A stretch of DNA of 64,000 nt, taken from NCBI GenBank assembly GCA_009746045.1, contig RPFO01000348.1, positions 64,501 to 128,500 on the forward strand, written 5' to 3'. Of this stretch, positions 9,138 through 19,009 are shown piece by piece. Below the pieces are notes generated by a model. It was not told where the DNA came from and did no database searches. It worked only from the letters and a program-made list of their open reading frames with translations. Source of the DNA: Mesostigma viride (taxonomy: Eukaryota > Streptophyta > Mesostigmatophyceae > Mesostigmatales > Mesostigmataceae). The position numbers were made by a program, and so were the translations under genes. The number at the start of each line of letters is the position of its first letter. Position 1 is the first letter of the stretch.

Positions 9138-12100
9138 GAGCCTGCACACATCCCTGAACCCTGGAGGGTGCCCCCAGGGGTGTGTAATGTAGCTGCTAGT
9201 GACGGCAGTGAGGGGCAGCCCCATGCTCTAGTGAAAGAGCCTATTGGACACGATGGGGCAAGCTTGGTTACCACAGAGAGTATGCCAGCTGTAGCTGCAG
9301 TGGTTACTCGCCAACGTGCCCGCCATGGCGGTGCTGAGCCTGAGGTAGGACCTGGTGATGTGGACCCAGGTGGATCTCAGAAGCATTCTGACCGTGCAGG
9401 ACTGGCACAGGATGGTCAGGATGAGGATAGGGCTGGAGACAGTCTGACAGGCACGACCCTGGTGCCTCCTGTACATAAGGGATCTGTACATACCTTGAGT
9501 GCTAATAATGACAATAAAAGATTTTCTCTCTTGTATGACATTGCCTCAAGGTTGCATACCATGTTTGGCCATGCAGCTCAGTCTTTGCAAGTTGCTAGAC
9601 GGCTGGGAGGAAGTGAGTTGTACTCCATCTGCCAACAGGTTGCTCAAGCTTGCAAGTGCAGGCTAGTTGCTAGAAAGCCCAAGCAGTCTCATGCCAGGAC
9701 TCCTATTTTGCAGCCAGGCCATGTGCAGGTAGATATTCAGAGAATCAGGGGTTTGAAGCTGCTGGTGGCAGTGGACAGATATACCAAGTACAAGACCCTA
9801 GAGATCCTGCCTGACATGGAGAAGCCTACATTGATTGCTGCTCTGAAGTTGACAAGGAGCAGGTACCCTGGGTTGGAGTTGTTGCAGTGTGACATTCAGT
9901 TTGAGTGCTGTGAGAACCTGCCAGAGTTTCCAGAGTTGCTGATTACACCCAGGGAGAGCCACGGCCAGCAAGGGGTGGTGGAGAGAGCCATCCAAGAGAT
10001 CAAGACTGTGCTGCTGGTGGAGAGGATTCCAAGGACGTCATCTGCCATTGTGACATCTGCATGGCTACGTTCTGTGGAGGATAGGCTGAACCTCAGGACT
10101 CCCATGTTCTTTGGTGACATTGCCATCAATCCTCTTATGCTGCATACCAGGATGCTGCCAGCTGATGCTGAGCAGGCATGGAAGGAGAAGCTAGAGGCCA
10201 AGTTCCTCAAGCTGAGGCAGAAAGACAAGGGCTGGAGTGTCCTAGAACCTAACGTTGGACAACAGGTTGTTGTGTGGAAGGAACCAAGCTTTCCAGGGAA
10301 ACGTGGCAGCTGGCATGATGGGGTGGTGACCCGAGTAGAAGCCGCTGGCCATAAGTGCTGGGTGGCCATTGATGGCTCCCAAGCAGTGCACCGTCTGTCC
10401 TGGTCAAAGATCCGTCCCCGGGGAGGTAATCAAGGAGACCTCTTCCAGGTGCCCGCTGGTGTACAAGGCGGGGGTGACGTGGAGCTTCCTGATCAGGGTG
10501 CTACAGCTGTATCGAGCCCTCAGGGTGACCCTGGCCCGGCCCCTGGGGTACCTTCACATACGGTGGTTGGGCAAGCAGGCGGACAGGCTGCACCTCCGGA
10601 ACGGCCCGACACCAGGCCTAGGGGTGTGCGTCTATCAGATATTGTACAGGCTTTGCAAAGAGCCAAGAAGGAGCCTAAGGTGTCCAAGCTTGTCCAGTTG
10701 GATGAACCTGAGGTAGCTGCCATGGAGATAGATACCAATGCACAGGTTTCTGTCATGGGACCTCAGCATACAGGAGAACTGCTGGTCGGAGAACCAAGTT
10801 GCCCCTGGGTGTCTGATTTCAGTGGTAGGACGCATCTAAGGGTGTTGGGAGAGGTTACTGCCCCTGTCATGGGTGTGGATGTGACCTTCCTTGTCCTAGA
10901 GGACTATGATGGCCCTGTGATTTTGGGTCAGAATTTTCTGGGCAATCCTGGGATTTCTATCAGAGCTACAGCTCTGAGAAGAGATGGCTGGGGGATGATT
11001 CCCCTAGAAAATTTCAGGACAACATTTCCAGTCAGGTGCAGGGCCAAGCCGGTCAAGGGTGTAAAATGGGATGAAGGGGAGGTGCCCCCAGCGGCCAGTT
11101 TGGTGATTCCAGCTGTGTTGCACCCCAGCAGTATTGGCATAACTCACAGGAGCCTTGCTGCACACTCTCCTTTGACATATGACCAGCTGGTCCAAGAGAT
11201 GAGCTCGCCTACTTTGTTTGAGGCTTGGAAGCTCGCCTTCTCCAAGGCATTGGAGGAGTGGTTGCAGTTTGAGTGTGCTGCACCAACAGACAGACGTCCC
11301 CCAGCATCAAGGAAGCTTGCTTTGAGATTTGTGCTGAAGAGGAAGGTTGTGGATGAGGTATCAGTGCCCCATGTCAGGCCTGTCCTGAATGAGTATCACG
11401 GCACGGGGAGTCTGCCAGGAGAGGAGCTATACACGCCAGGGATGCTACACGACACATGGAGAATTTTGCTATGTCTCTACGTGGGGTTGCTGAACAGGGG
11501 AGCAGCTATGTCATCAGTGCTGCTGGACTTCAAGAGGGCATTTTTAAAATCTGATCCAGAAGTGGCCAGGAGGGTGTGGAAGCAGGATGAGCCTTACTGT
11601 GTTGAGGTGCCTGCCATCTGGAAGCTGGAGCTGCATCAACAATTCCTGGTTATTCTGAAGGGCCTGGAAGGACTCAGGTCGAGCCCAATCATCTGGAGAC
11701 TCACGCTGCAGGAAGCTCTGATCAGTGAGTGTGGCTTGAGAGTGTCTTCAGTTGATCCCTGTTTGCTGCTGGCCCAATGGGAGGGTCTGCCAGTGTATGC
11801 TAGTTTGCATGGAGATGATCTGCATTTGCTAGCCCCCACGACCTGGCTGAAGAAGTTTATTCCTGTCATCAGTGGCAAGTTTTCACTGGGCAAGGAGCTG
11901 TGGCAGGAGCCCAACAAGCCTGTAGTGTTCTGTGGAATGCAGGCTACCCTGTTCAGGAGGGACGGGGAGTGGAGTATCAGGCTTCAGGCTGGAGGAGATT
12001 ATAAACAGACCATTGTGAAGGCCTTGCCAGAGAAGATCACCCAGGCTGCAGGACCTGAGTTGAGAGGCATGTGGGCCTGGTTTGCCAGCATCTGTGGTCC

Positions 12101-12725
12101 GTCTTTGATGGTCCATAGCAGAATGCCTGATGAGGTGCTTGAGGATGAGAAGCCTCGAGTCATAGCCCGGTTGGTGGAGAGTACCCCTGATCTGATTTTG
12201 TCTGGGATTGACTTTGCCCAGCCTATCACCTTGGAGATCTTTGTTGACAGTTCCATGGATGCTCGCCAGGTTACCAAGGTCAGGGGGAGATCTGCTGCTC
12301 TGTTTGCTTTTTATCAGAGCAGGGCAAGTTTGTTCAGCTGGTACAGCAGACTGCAGAAGAGGGTCTGTATCAGTTCAGATGTGGCAGAATGCAGGGCCAT
12401 ATGCGAGGGGATCCAGTCCAGCCTGTACATAAAGGAGTTAATGCTGGAGCTGGCTTCAGTTACCCCTTGGACCTTGCAGATGGAGACGTTGTTGCTAACA
12501 GACAGCATGGGTATGGTCCAGTTTGTTCACAAGCAGCTGGCCAGAAGCCGGGACCTGGATTATTTGTTGCTGAAGGAGTTGGCCAGTTTGGTTGACTTGA
12601 AGCATATCCCTGGCGAGGAGAACCCTGCTGATGCATTGACAAAGCTGCCACACAAGGCCCCAGCCCAGTACAATGTACTGAGGAAGCTCATGAATGCTGA
12701 CTGTCAAGTCGGTCTATCTGTCTAA
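9135..12725 (+). CDS. pol: Copia-2 Pol polyprotein: integrase, protease-like domain, reverse transcriptase, RNase H
   Basis: About 1,196 residues, intact to TAA. Numbered from the GTG at 9168: a variable N-terminus; an integrase zinc finger (HTMFGH, then CKC in place of C-x2-C); core residues D189 (VDIQR), D242 (CDIQF) and E272 (GVVERAI); a retropepsin-like domain with IDTNAQVSVM (D522) and VILGQNFL; Copia-type RT with LDFKRAFLKSD and HGDD near 881-884; and Ty1-type RNase H with DSSMDAR, AECRAI, TDSMGM and NPADALTK. The protease-like domain lies between integrase and RT. This copy keeps the DDE glutamate that is Asp in Copia-1 and Copia-3. It could drive Copia-2N in trans, since both share LTRs and the 3' region. 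Confidence 0.92.
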   Translation, partial: LEPAHIPEPWRVPPGVCNVAASDGSEGQPHALVKEPIGHDGASLVTTESMPAVAAVVTRQRARHGGAEPEVGPGDVDPGGSQKHSDRAGLAQDGQDEDRAGDSLTGTTLVPPVHKGSVHTLSANNDNKRFSLLYDIASRLHTMFGHAAQSLQVARRLGGSELYSICQQVAQACKCRLVARKPKQSHARTPILQPGHVQVDIQRIRGLKLLVAVDRYTKYKTLEILPDMEKPTLIAALKLTRSRYPGLELLQCDIQFECCENLPEFPELLITPRESHGQQGVVERAIQEIKTVLLVERIPRTSSAIVTSAWLRSVEDRLNLRTPMFFGDIAINPLMLHTRMLPADAEQAWKEKLEAKFLKLRQKDKGWSVLEPNVGQQVVVWKEPSFPGKRGSWHDGVVTRVEAAGHKCWVAIDGSQAVHRLSWSKIRPRGGNQGDLFQVPAGVQGGGDVELPDQGATAVSSPQGDPGPAPGVPSHTVVGQAGGQAAPPERPDTRPRGVRLSDIVQALQRAKKEPKVSKLVQLDEPEVAAMEIDTNAQVSVMGPQHTGELLVGEPSCPWVSDFSGRTHLRVLGEVTAPVMGVDVTFLVLEDYDGPVILGQNFLGNPGISIRATALRRDGWGMIPLENFRTTFPVRCRAKPVKGVKWDEGEVPPAASLVIPAVLHPSSIGITHRSLAAHSPLTYDQLVQEMSSPTLFEAWKLAFSKALEEWLQFECAAPTDRRPPASRKLALRFVLKRKVVDEVSVPHVRPVLNEYHGTGSLPGEELYTPGMLHDTWRILLCLYVGLLNRGAAMSSVLLDFKRAFLKSDPEVARRVWKQDEPYCVEVPAIWKLELHQQFLVILKGLEGLRSSPIIWRLTLQEALISECGLRVSSVDPCLLLAQWEGLPVYASLHGDDLHLLAPTTWLKKFIPVISGKFSLGKELWQEPNKPVVFCGMQATLFRRDGEWSIRLQAGGDYKQTIVKALPEKITQAAGPELRGMWAWFASICGPSLMVHSRMPDEVLEDEKPRVIARLVESTPDLILSGIDFAQPITLEIFVDSSMDARQVTKVRGRSAALFAFYQSRASLFSWYSRLQKRVCISSDVAECRAICEGIQSSLYIKELMLELASVTPWTLQMETLLLTDSMGMVQFVHKQLARSRDLDYLLLKELASLVDLKHIPGEENPADALTKLPHKAPAQYNVLRKLMNADCQVGLSV

Positions 12726-13472
12726 AAGCTGAGAGCTGGGTGCTTAAGTCTCTGGATATCAGGCTGGGAGCTTGATTGTACATAATCCTGAGCACACCTT
12801 GAGGGGTGAGACATGTCTCTGGTGTGGGAATGTCTGACATTGTCTCTGATGGAGAGATGTCTATCTGGGGTTTTCATCTCAGTCTGAGGTTTCCCCAGAT
12901 CTGTGGTTTGTGGGCGGGGTTCGATTCCCTGGTGCCGTCTTAAGGCGGAGTTTCACGGACTGGCTGACCCATCCACCATGCTGGTGAGGTGGCGACAGGT
13001 CCCCTGATTTTCCACGGTTGGAACGAGTATAGGAGCTTGTGTTTTGCATGTGCTTCGCGTAGATGTTGTGTCTGGTTCGATAAGGGGCAGCAGACCGGCG
13101 CCGACTCCCGTCTGGGGGTCAGCAATGTTTTCTGATGAGCTGTTGTGGGTGATCTGTGGGGTTTCGCCTAAGGTCCTGAAGGTTGTACATACTTCTCAAG
13201 TTCTTAGCTGAACACCTATGGGCTGCCACAGTTGGCCAACCTCTTGTACATGGGTAACACAACGAGCCTCCCGTGAAGGGATAGGGACTCATTGTAATTT
13301 GTTTGTGCTCCTGAACCAGTATGGGTGCTATGTACATATAATAAGGAATCCAAGCTGACTGTCATGCCCAGCGGGTTGTGACTTGTAGTCGGGGAGGATG
13401 TCCAGTACCCATTGTGTGTGTTTGTATGTAGACTTGTGTGAGCTGCTACAGCTCAAGAAAAGAAAGGATTGG
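12726..13472 (+). other. Copia-2 3' noncoding region with polypurine tract
   Basis: No ORF. It is nearly identical to 32592-33397 of Copia-2N apart from a 60-bp duplication there. It ends AAGAAAAGAAAGGATTGG just before the right LTR, a good polypurine tract for plus-strand priming. Confidence 0.75.
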
Positions 13473-14170
13473 AGTTAACGCCAAGCGCATTGGCGTGATC
13501 CTGATTCGGCATATCTCTGCGATTCCAGCGGCACCGGAACGAGTTCATTCCGACAAGTATCAAGAAAGTTATGGCGTTCCGACTTCCCGGTCGCGCGCGA
13601 GCGCGAGCCGGCTGTTCTTCTAAGTCGGACGTGAATATTTGCCGACGACATATGGGGTCGACAGTAATTCCTGGGCTGACAGGAATTAGGTGCTGAACCT
13701 ACGACGGTATTGGATTAATACGTCGTACGCAGGAAATAGGAACCTTAACCTGTGGTCTGTTGGTACCGCAGGCTTAGTCCTGGACTTCTAGGTGCAGATG
13801 CAATAGTCACTGTGGACTGTGCTCTGTGGTCACTGTGCCTGTATGGCAGACCTACTGTATAGGAACTGGGCGCTGTACAGGTAGTGAATACTGTACCGGG
13901 AGTGTTATTACTGAGCAGGCCTTCTGGCTGCTCAGGACTAGCAAGCACAGTGCACAAGTATATAAAGAATAGACCAGTGCCATTTGGGCAGATCTCTTGC
14001 GAGCCCGCCTCACGTGTGTTGCCTTGACTTGGCAAACTCGTGTACAAGCACTCACGTGCCCGAGTGCTGTAAGCCTATACAATTTAACAAAGCTCCGTTT
14101 CCAACCATATTCACACATTGCTGCATTGCAACCATATCCTTACATATTGCGTTTCATAAAAACGTTAACT
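13473..14170 (+). repeat. Copia-2 right LTR (698 bp)
   Basis: Begins AGTTAACGCC, ends GTTAACT, and is followed by the CAAGG duplication at 14171-14175. Same hairpins and TATA box (13959-13966) as the left copy. Confidence 0.95.
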
Positions 14171-14175
14171 CAAGG
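14171..14175 (+). repeat. 5-bp target site duplication CAAGG, right copy (Copia-2)
   Basis: Matches 6138-6142. Confidence 0.9.
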
Positions 14176-15449
14176 AGCTCATGCATGTGTGCAACCATAG
14201 GCACGTGCTCGATGTCAAGGGCTTTGGGCTAGTCACGCCTCGGGGGCTGTCAGCGGGCACCTGCTCACCCGAGGTAGTAGAGGCATACCAACAGCATCTA
14301 CAGGATACCGCCGCCAAGCTGCGGCTCAAGGATGCCACGCTGCCTGATTTGTCTAGCGCTTTTGAGGTCGGGCAGTTGGTCATGTTCCACAAGGAGAGCT
14401 CGCCCAGCAGCAAACGGGGCACCATGCAGGGGCCTGGGGCCATCACAAAGTTAGACTGGCCGCTGCGGGTCATAGACATAGAGTGGAATGATCGGGTGTA
14501 TAGGGTACCATGGGCATCGGTGGCAGGCTATAAGCAAGGGGATGGCATGGAGAGTGAGCTGGCAGCCAACAGGGCACTGGGGTGGGTAGTGAAGGATAAT
14601 GCGCCTGTCGTAGCATCTGAGGTGGTACCCCACGGGTCGCTCCCAGGGGCAGACACAGCTACACCCCCCCCCTCCCCTGGGCCCCAATATGACCCCGTGG
14701 ATGGGTGGGATGAGGATGGGGTGGGTTTGACGGGACCAAGTGCACGTAGTGACTCACCTCCTGTGCTAGCCACGGATAATGTGGGAGGCCCGCCTAGGGT
14801 GGCCTCGCCGGAGGGTCAGGGTCCTGCCCATGCGCCTCGCCCACCTAGGGACCTGGCTTCAACGGTCACGGCCTTGTGGCGTGCTCAGGCGCTTAAAGCG
14901 AAAGCTGCATCAGGGGTGGCTCAGGTCAAAACTCTCTCACAGGGGGTCAGGCCGGTTAAGTCAGCCTTGTTTCCTACGTGCAGACCGTGGCAGCTGGTGG
15001 CTGTGGACACGCAAGCATCCGTGTCTATTATCTCTCGTCGGGCGGCCACCCTGTATCCAGTGCTAGAGTCGCCGTACAAATCGGTGACCGACTTTGCAGG
15101 CACTTCGGCATATCAAGTTACCGGGAGGGTGGTGCTGCCGGTGTTGGGCATTGACACGCCGTTTCACGTCGTGGATGGCTACGAGGATGTGGCCTTGCTG
15201 GGCGAACCTTTCGTATCATACCCGGGGTTCTCAGTGTCCACTGACTTGCTGTCGGTCGCGGGGGTGGGCAGCATCCCGCTTCGCGAGTACCACGCTCCAT
15301 TGGGGGTGGTGGTAGGGCAGCCTGGCGTTGTGCGGCGCTTACCGATGGCGGCGTTTTCCACACCGCCGCTCGTCCAGTCCATCATTCAGCCTCAGGATTG
15401 GCACCCGCAGCTAATTCGGCCTCCACTCACACTCACTGGCGGCGGATAG
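14176..15449 (+). pseudogene. Copia-3 integrase C-terminus and protease-like domain
   Basis: Continues the integrase broken at 6142 (MHVCNHRHVLDVKGFG; PDLSSAFEVGQLVMFHKESS), then a proline/acidic linker, then a retropepsin-like domain: VAVDTQASVSIISRR (Asp codon at 15006) and VALLGEPFVSYPG. The frame ends at 15449 and RT continues in another frame from 15454, so one indel separates them. The domain order is again integrase, protease-like, RT. Confidence 0.8.
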
Positions 15450-15453
15450 CCCT

Positions 15454-17024
15454 GTGACGTGGGAGCAACTTGTCCTGGACTGTCAAGATCCTCTCAAGTT
15501 TGCTTTGTGGCGCGACGCGTTCATTCGCGCCAAGGAGCAGTGGCGCGAGCGCGAGGTCTACCGAGGATTGGAGAGTGTGCCAGCCGGGGCCACGCGGTTG
15601 CGGTTGAAGTTCGTGCTCACCTACAAGCCGGACGAGACCAACTCTTCGGTGGTGTTCCGGGTTAGGCCCGTGGTCACGGAGACAAAGGGGTCCTCCCCGC
15701 TGGATGCCAAGGATCTTTATACCCCTGGGCTCAACCATGTTTCGCATCGGCTACTGACGGTCATCTACTTGGGCAAGCGGAACGCGGGCAAGGACTACGG
15801 GATGTGGTGCGGTGACTTTCAGCGGGCATTCCTCCACAGCGACGCTGGGGTCGCGCAGCAAACATGGCAAGGCACCCGCTACGTGGTGAAGGTCCCGGTG
15901 GTCTGGCAGGATGGCACCATTGGCAGCGAGTATATCGAGCTGTTGACAGGGGTGGAGGGGCTGCAGAGCTCTCCCATCATCTTCCGCATTTCCGCGGAGG
16001 AGGTCTTGCAGAGCTTAGGGGCCACGTACCATCGCGCTGATCCTAACTTCTTTGTGGTCCCCACCGGCGTCCCTGGCGAGCCAGCCCTCTTCGTGTGGCA
16101 TGGCGATGACTTCAAGCTGGTGGCACCTCGCACATTTGCTACCCAGTTTCTTGCTGCAGTGGCGGCTAAGTTTCCCCTGGGCAGGGCGGTGGATCATGAG
16201 GAGGGTAAACCCGTGGTGTTTTGCGGCGTGCAGTCTACGTTGCAGCGGGATTCGCGTTCTGGCGAATGGGTCATGCACATGCAGGATAGCCGCAACTATG
16301 TGGTTGACCACTTGACCTGCTGGCCGACCTCCCGTCCCCGCTGTTGGCAACCCATGGGCCCTCGGTTAAGGGCAAGCTCGGGTGGTTGGCGGACACGGTG
16401 GCACCTGATTTGGCAGTGCTCGCTCGCCTGCCCGATGATGTGCTGGAAGGACTAGGGTCCATTCATGTTCGGCGGCAGCTGGCCATGACGCCCGGCATTG
16501 TGCTTCGTGGGCTCGATTGCTCACAGCCGGTGCACCTCGAGATAGTGTCGGATGCTAATCTAGAGACGCGCACAGTCAGCCAAGTGCGGGCCCGCATGGG
16601 GGCACTGTTCTTTATCAGCAATGAGGGCCAGCCTGGCATGTTGTTGGATTGGTACTCGCGCTTGCACAGCCGCATTGCCACTAGCCCCAACACGGCTGAA
16701 TGCCGGGGCATTGTTTCAGCTATCTCACATGGCATGTGGCTGCGGTACTTGCTGGGTTGGGTATTTGGCTCGTGTGGGTTCACTCTTCACTGGACTAGCA
16801 CAGTGCACACTGACTCACAAAGTTGTTTGGCCTTCCTTGACAATCCCTATGCGCGGTCACAGGACGTTGATTTCCTCGTACTCGCTGAGGCGGCCTCCTG
16901 CGTCACGCGTCTCCAGCACATCGCGGATGAACTCAATCCCGCGGATGCACTCACCAAGGAGGCGCGGGAGGCTGCCCCGCAGTACGCAGTGGTGCGCAAG
17001 CGCATGACGATGCAACACCCGTGA
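15454..17024 (+). pseudogene. Copia-3 reverse transcriptase and RNase H (one frameshift)
   Basis: Frame 15454-16310 holds Copia-type RT: CGDFQRAFLHSD, GVEGLQSSPIIF and HGDD (codons at 16099-16110). A frameshift near 16310-16345 moves the RNase H part to the frame ending at 17024, with VSDANLETRTVSQ, TAECRGIVS, HTDSQSCLAF and NPADALTKE. Close to Copia-1 Pol throughout. Non-functional as it stands. Confidence 0.85.
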
Positions 17025-17408
17025 GCCACACAGGGTTACGGCTCGGGCGCTTTATGAATACAGCCATAACTCACCCTGTGTTGCTAGCATTCACGAGTAT
17101 CTTGGTGCATGGTAGTTTTTTTTTTTCTTGTCCTGACCATACCCTACTAGCCACGTTGGACGGTGCTTTGGGCCCGTCGCGGCGGGTCACTGGTCCCAAT
17201 AAATGGGTCACCTTTTGCCTGGTGGCATAGTTGTTTTTTTTCTCGATACTTATTACATCACTATTCATGTGTGATCACAAGGGCGCGGGTCGATACCGTG
17301 GTGATTTTGACGGCCTTGAGGCCCCCTTGAGTTCCCTACCTTAGAGGGTTTTGTATGGTGTGCATTTGATGTAATTATTTTGATAATTAATCAAAGAACA
17401 AAAGAGTA
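17025..17408 (+). other. Copia-3 3' untranslated region
   Basis: No ORF beyond chance. Ends in the purine-rich AATCAAAGAACAAAAGAGTA before the LTR, a likely polypurine tract. Confidence 0.6.
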
Positions 17409-17689
17409 TGTCGGAGTTGAGTAACTCTAGAGCCCTAGGATCTGGCTCTAAGTTCCCCATGTCCGTCCGCACGCCTTCCGCTAGCGTCCGCTAAGCCGCC
17501 GGCTATAATCCGGCGGTCCGATGCGGTCGACCGGTCTAAGGGCGGCGCCTAGGGCCGGCGCCACCTAGGCCCCAGTCCGGGGCCTTATCCGGGTCGGTAC
17601 GGACAGCTAGCAGCCTTGTCCCACGGTTACGGCTAACCGGATAGGCTTTGCTGGCTAAGACATAAACCAGTGGTTGGCCAGCTCCGACA
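17409..17689 (+). repeat. Copia-3 right LTR (281 bp)
   Basis: Starts TGTCGGAG and ends CTCCGACA, an 8-bp perfect terminal inverted repeat of the TG...CA type, right after a polypurine tract. The partner LTR is outside the window, so the call rests on the termini, position and polypurine tract. Confidence 0.75.
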
Positions 17690-17742
17690 GCAGTTCTCTG
17701 TGTTCACCTTATCCCAAGCTTAACGTGACCGACCGCCATAGC

Positions 17743-19005
17743 TTAGCCGGTCGGGGGCTTTAACTCCAGGTTGACGTATCCGCATTGGAAGTCGTGCAGC
17801 AACGTGGCCATCATGACTCGCAACATGAGGTCGCGTAGTGCTCCCTCGTACACGAGCAAGCGGAGCTGTCCCGCTCGCGCGCTGGCACATACATCCGGCA
17901 CAAGCGCCTCCACCAGCGCAAGGCCGTAGGTGGGTGTCAGCATGGGATGCTGCACCGGCACATGAGGTCGTACCGAAACACCGGTCTCGTATACTCGACG
18001 CAGTTGGGCCAAAACTGGTCGTCAAACACGAGCGTAGTCGGATCTCGAGCAGGCGCGGGCACATGAGCTGGGTCCGGATGTGGCCAGCGGCTGGCCGGCA
18101 CGACACGGTTGGCAGCCCAACGCACGCCGACATACCGCCTCTAAACCCGAGGGAAAAATGGCTTGGATGGCCCCCGTGGGCGGCAGGAACAGGTCGCATG
18201 GGAACACCATCCTGGGTCCGGGCGCTGGAGTGGCGGCGGGACGCGGATAGTTGTAGATCACGGGCTGGACCGTGTAATATGGCTCCAGAAATCCCATGTG
18301 CGACAGCACATACCCGCTGGGCGGTTGGAGCGTGAAGTCGGGGACGATCCCAAAGTGGCCACGGGCCATCTCCTGCTGTTCAGCTGGTGCCTGCAGGGGG
18401 GCTTGGGCAGGTTGCACGATAACTCCCTCATGGGGCTGGTCCAAAAAACCAAGCAGTGGCGGGGCCACATCTGCAACTGGTAGCACCGGCCTCGGCGGGA
18501 ACCCAGCATGGGGCATCTGCATTGACGCCGAGCCGCCATAGTCGGGAGCGTACTGCGTTGCGGCTGACGGCGGAGCCATCACAGGCCCTGGGAGCCTCAA
18601 CGCGGGAGTCGCATCGACGGGGATGAGCGGGGGATGTGGGATGGAAGCCTGGTAGGGCACCGCACAGGGTACGTGGGGAGCGGGCGCTGGCCCGTTTCCA
18701 TCCAACTGCAAGGACGATGGGCGATGATCCAGGTAAAACCGCTCTCCAACATCCATTGCCACATCTATAGCCCGCGGAGGACACTGGGTGGCAGTCAGTC
18801 CGTTGCTCTGGCTTGACGCATCGGGCTGACTTTGGTGGGGAGGTTGGACCTCAAACCCAGGAGGCGTTATCGGGGAAGCTTGCGCCGGCGGGATGGTGAT
18901 CGCCTGAGCCGCCGAAGCGGCGTTAGCAGGAACCCGGATGTCTGCTGGGGGGCGATGCCGTGCGCATGGTGGGATATCCAGGGGCGCAAAGGCCTCGCGG
19001 CGAAG
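17743..19005 (-). pseudogene. Pro/Ala-rich ORF, unknown, possibly the extra 3' ORF of Gypsy-4
   Basis: The minus frame is open from about 19005 to 18022, with a Pro/Ala/Gln-rich sequence (PPGFEVQPPHQSQ; AMDVGERFYLDHRP near 18760; GYVLSHMGFLEPYYT). Frameshifts near 18110 and 18005 lead through LVFDDQFW to a better-folded looking tail (QLRRVYETGVSVRPH ... LLHDFQCGYVNLELKPP) ending at 17743. I do not recognise it. It follows the chromodomain of Gypsy-4 on the same strand once the TTAA element is removed, so it may be a Gypsy-4 accessory ORF like that at 56227-57460. It could also be a fragment of another element. Confidence 0.4.
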
Positions 19006-19009
19006 TTAA

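Larger units (their letters stand above)
6143..14170 (+). mobile_element. Copia-2: complete Ty1/Copia-like LTR retrotransposon
   Basis: 8,028 bp, bounded by direct LTRs (6143-6837 and 13473-14170) and CAAGG duplications. Internal order: an upstream ORF (6931-~7860), gag (7951-9134, frameshifted), pol (to 12725, intact) and a 750-bp 3' noncoding region. LTR ends are AGTTAAC...GTTAACT, not the usual TG...CA. The two LTRs differ by more than ten positions by eye, so insertion is not very recent. It lies inside the integrase of Copia-3. Confidence 0.95.
5462..17689 (+). mobile_element. Copia-3: Ty1/Copia-like element split by Copia-1 and Copia-2
   Basis: A plus-strand pol related to Copia-1 starts mid-gene at about 5463, stops at 6142, resumes at 14176 and ends at 17024. 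A 281-bp LTR (17409-17689) closes the element. Its 5' LTR and gag are not present between Copia-1 and its pol, so they should lie left of the window beyond Copia-1. The break at 6142/14176 is exactly the Copia-2 insertion with a CAAGG duplication; joining the flanks restores the codons for WCKELMHV. Confidence 0.8.

Noticed and set aside
13438-13623. 61-codon ORF repeated in the LTRs (also at 33363)
   Set aside because: It spans the polypurine tract and the LTR start, and has no conserved protein features. It recurs only because the LTR recurs.
17720-18335. Plus-strand ORFs opposite the Pro-rich minus ORF
   Set aside because: Composition fits shadows of the minus-strand frame, which extends further and has a coherent Pro/Ala/Gln-rich sequence.
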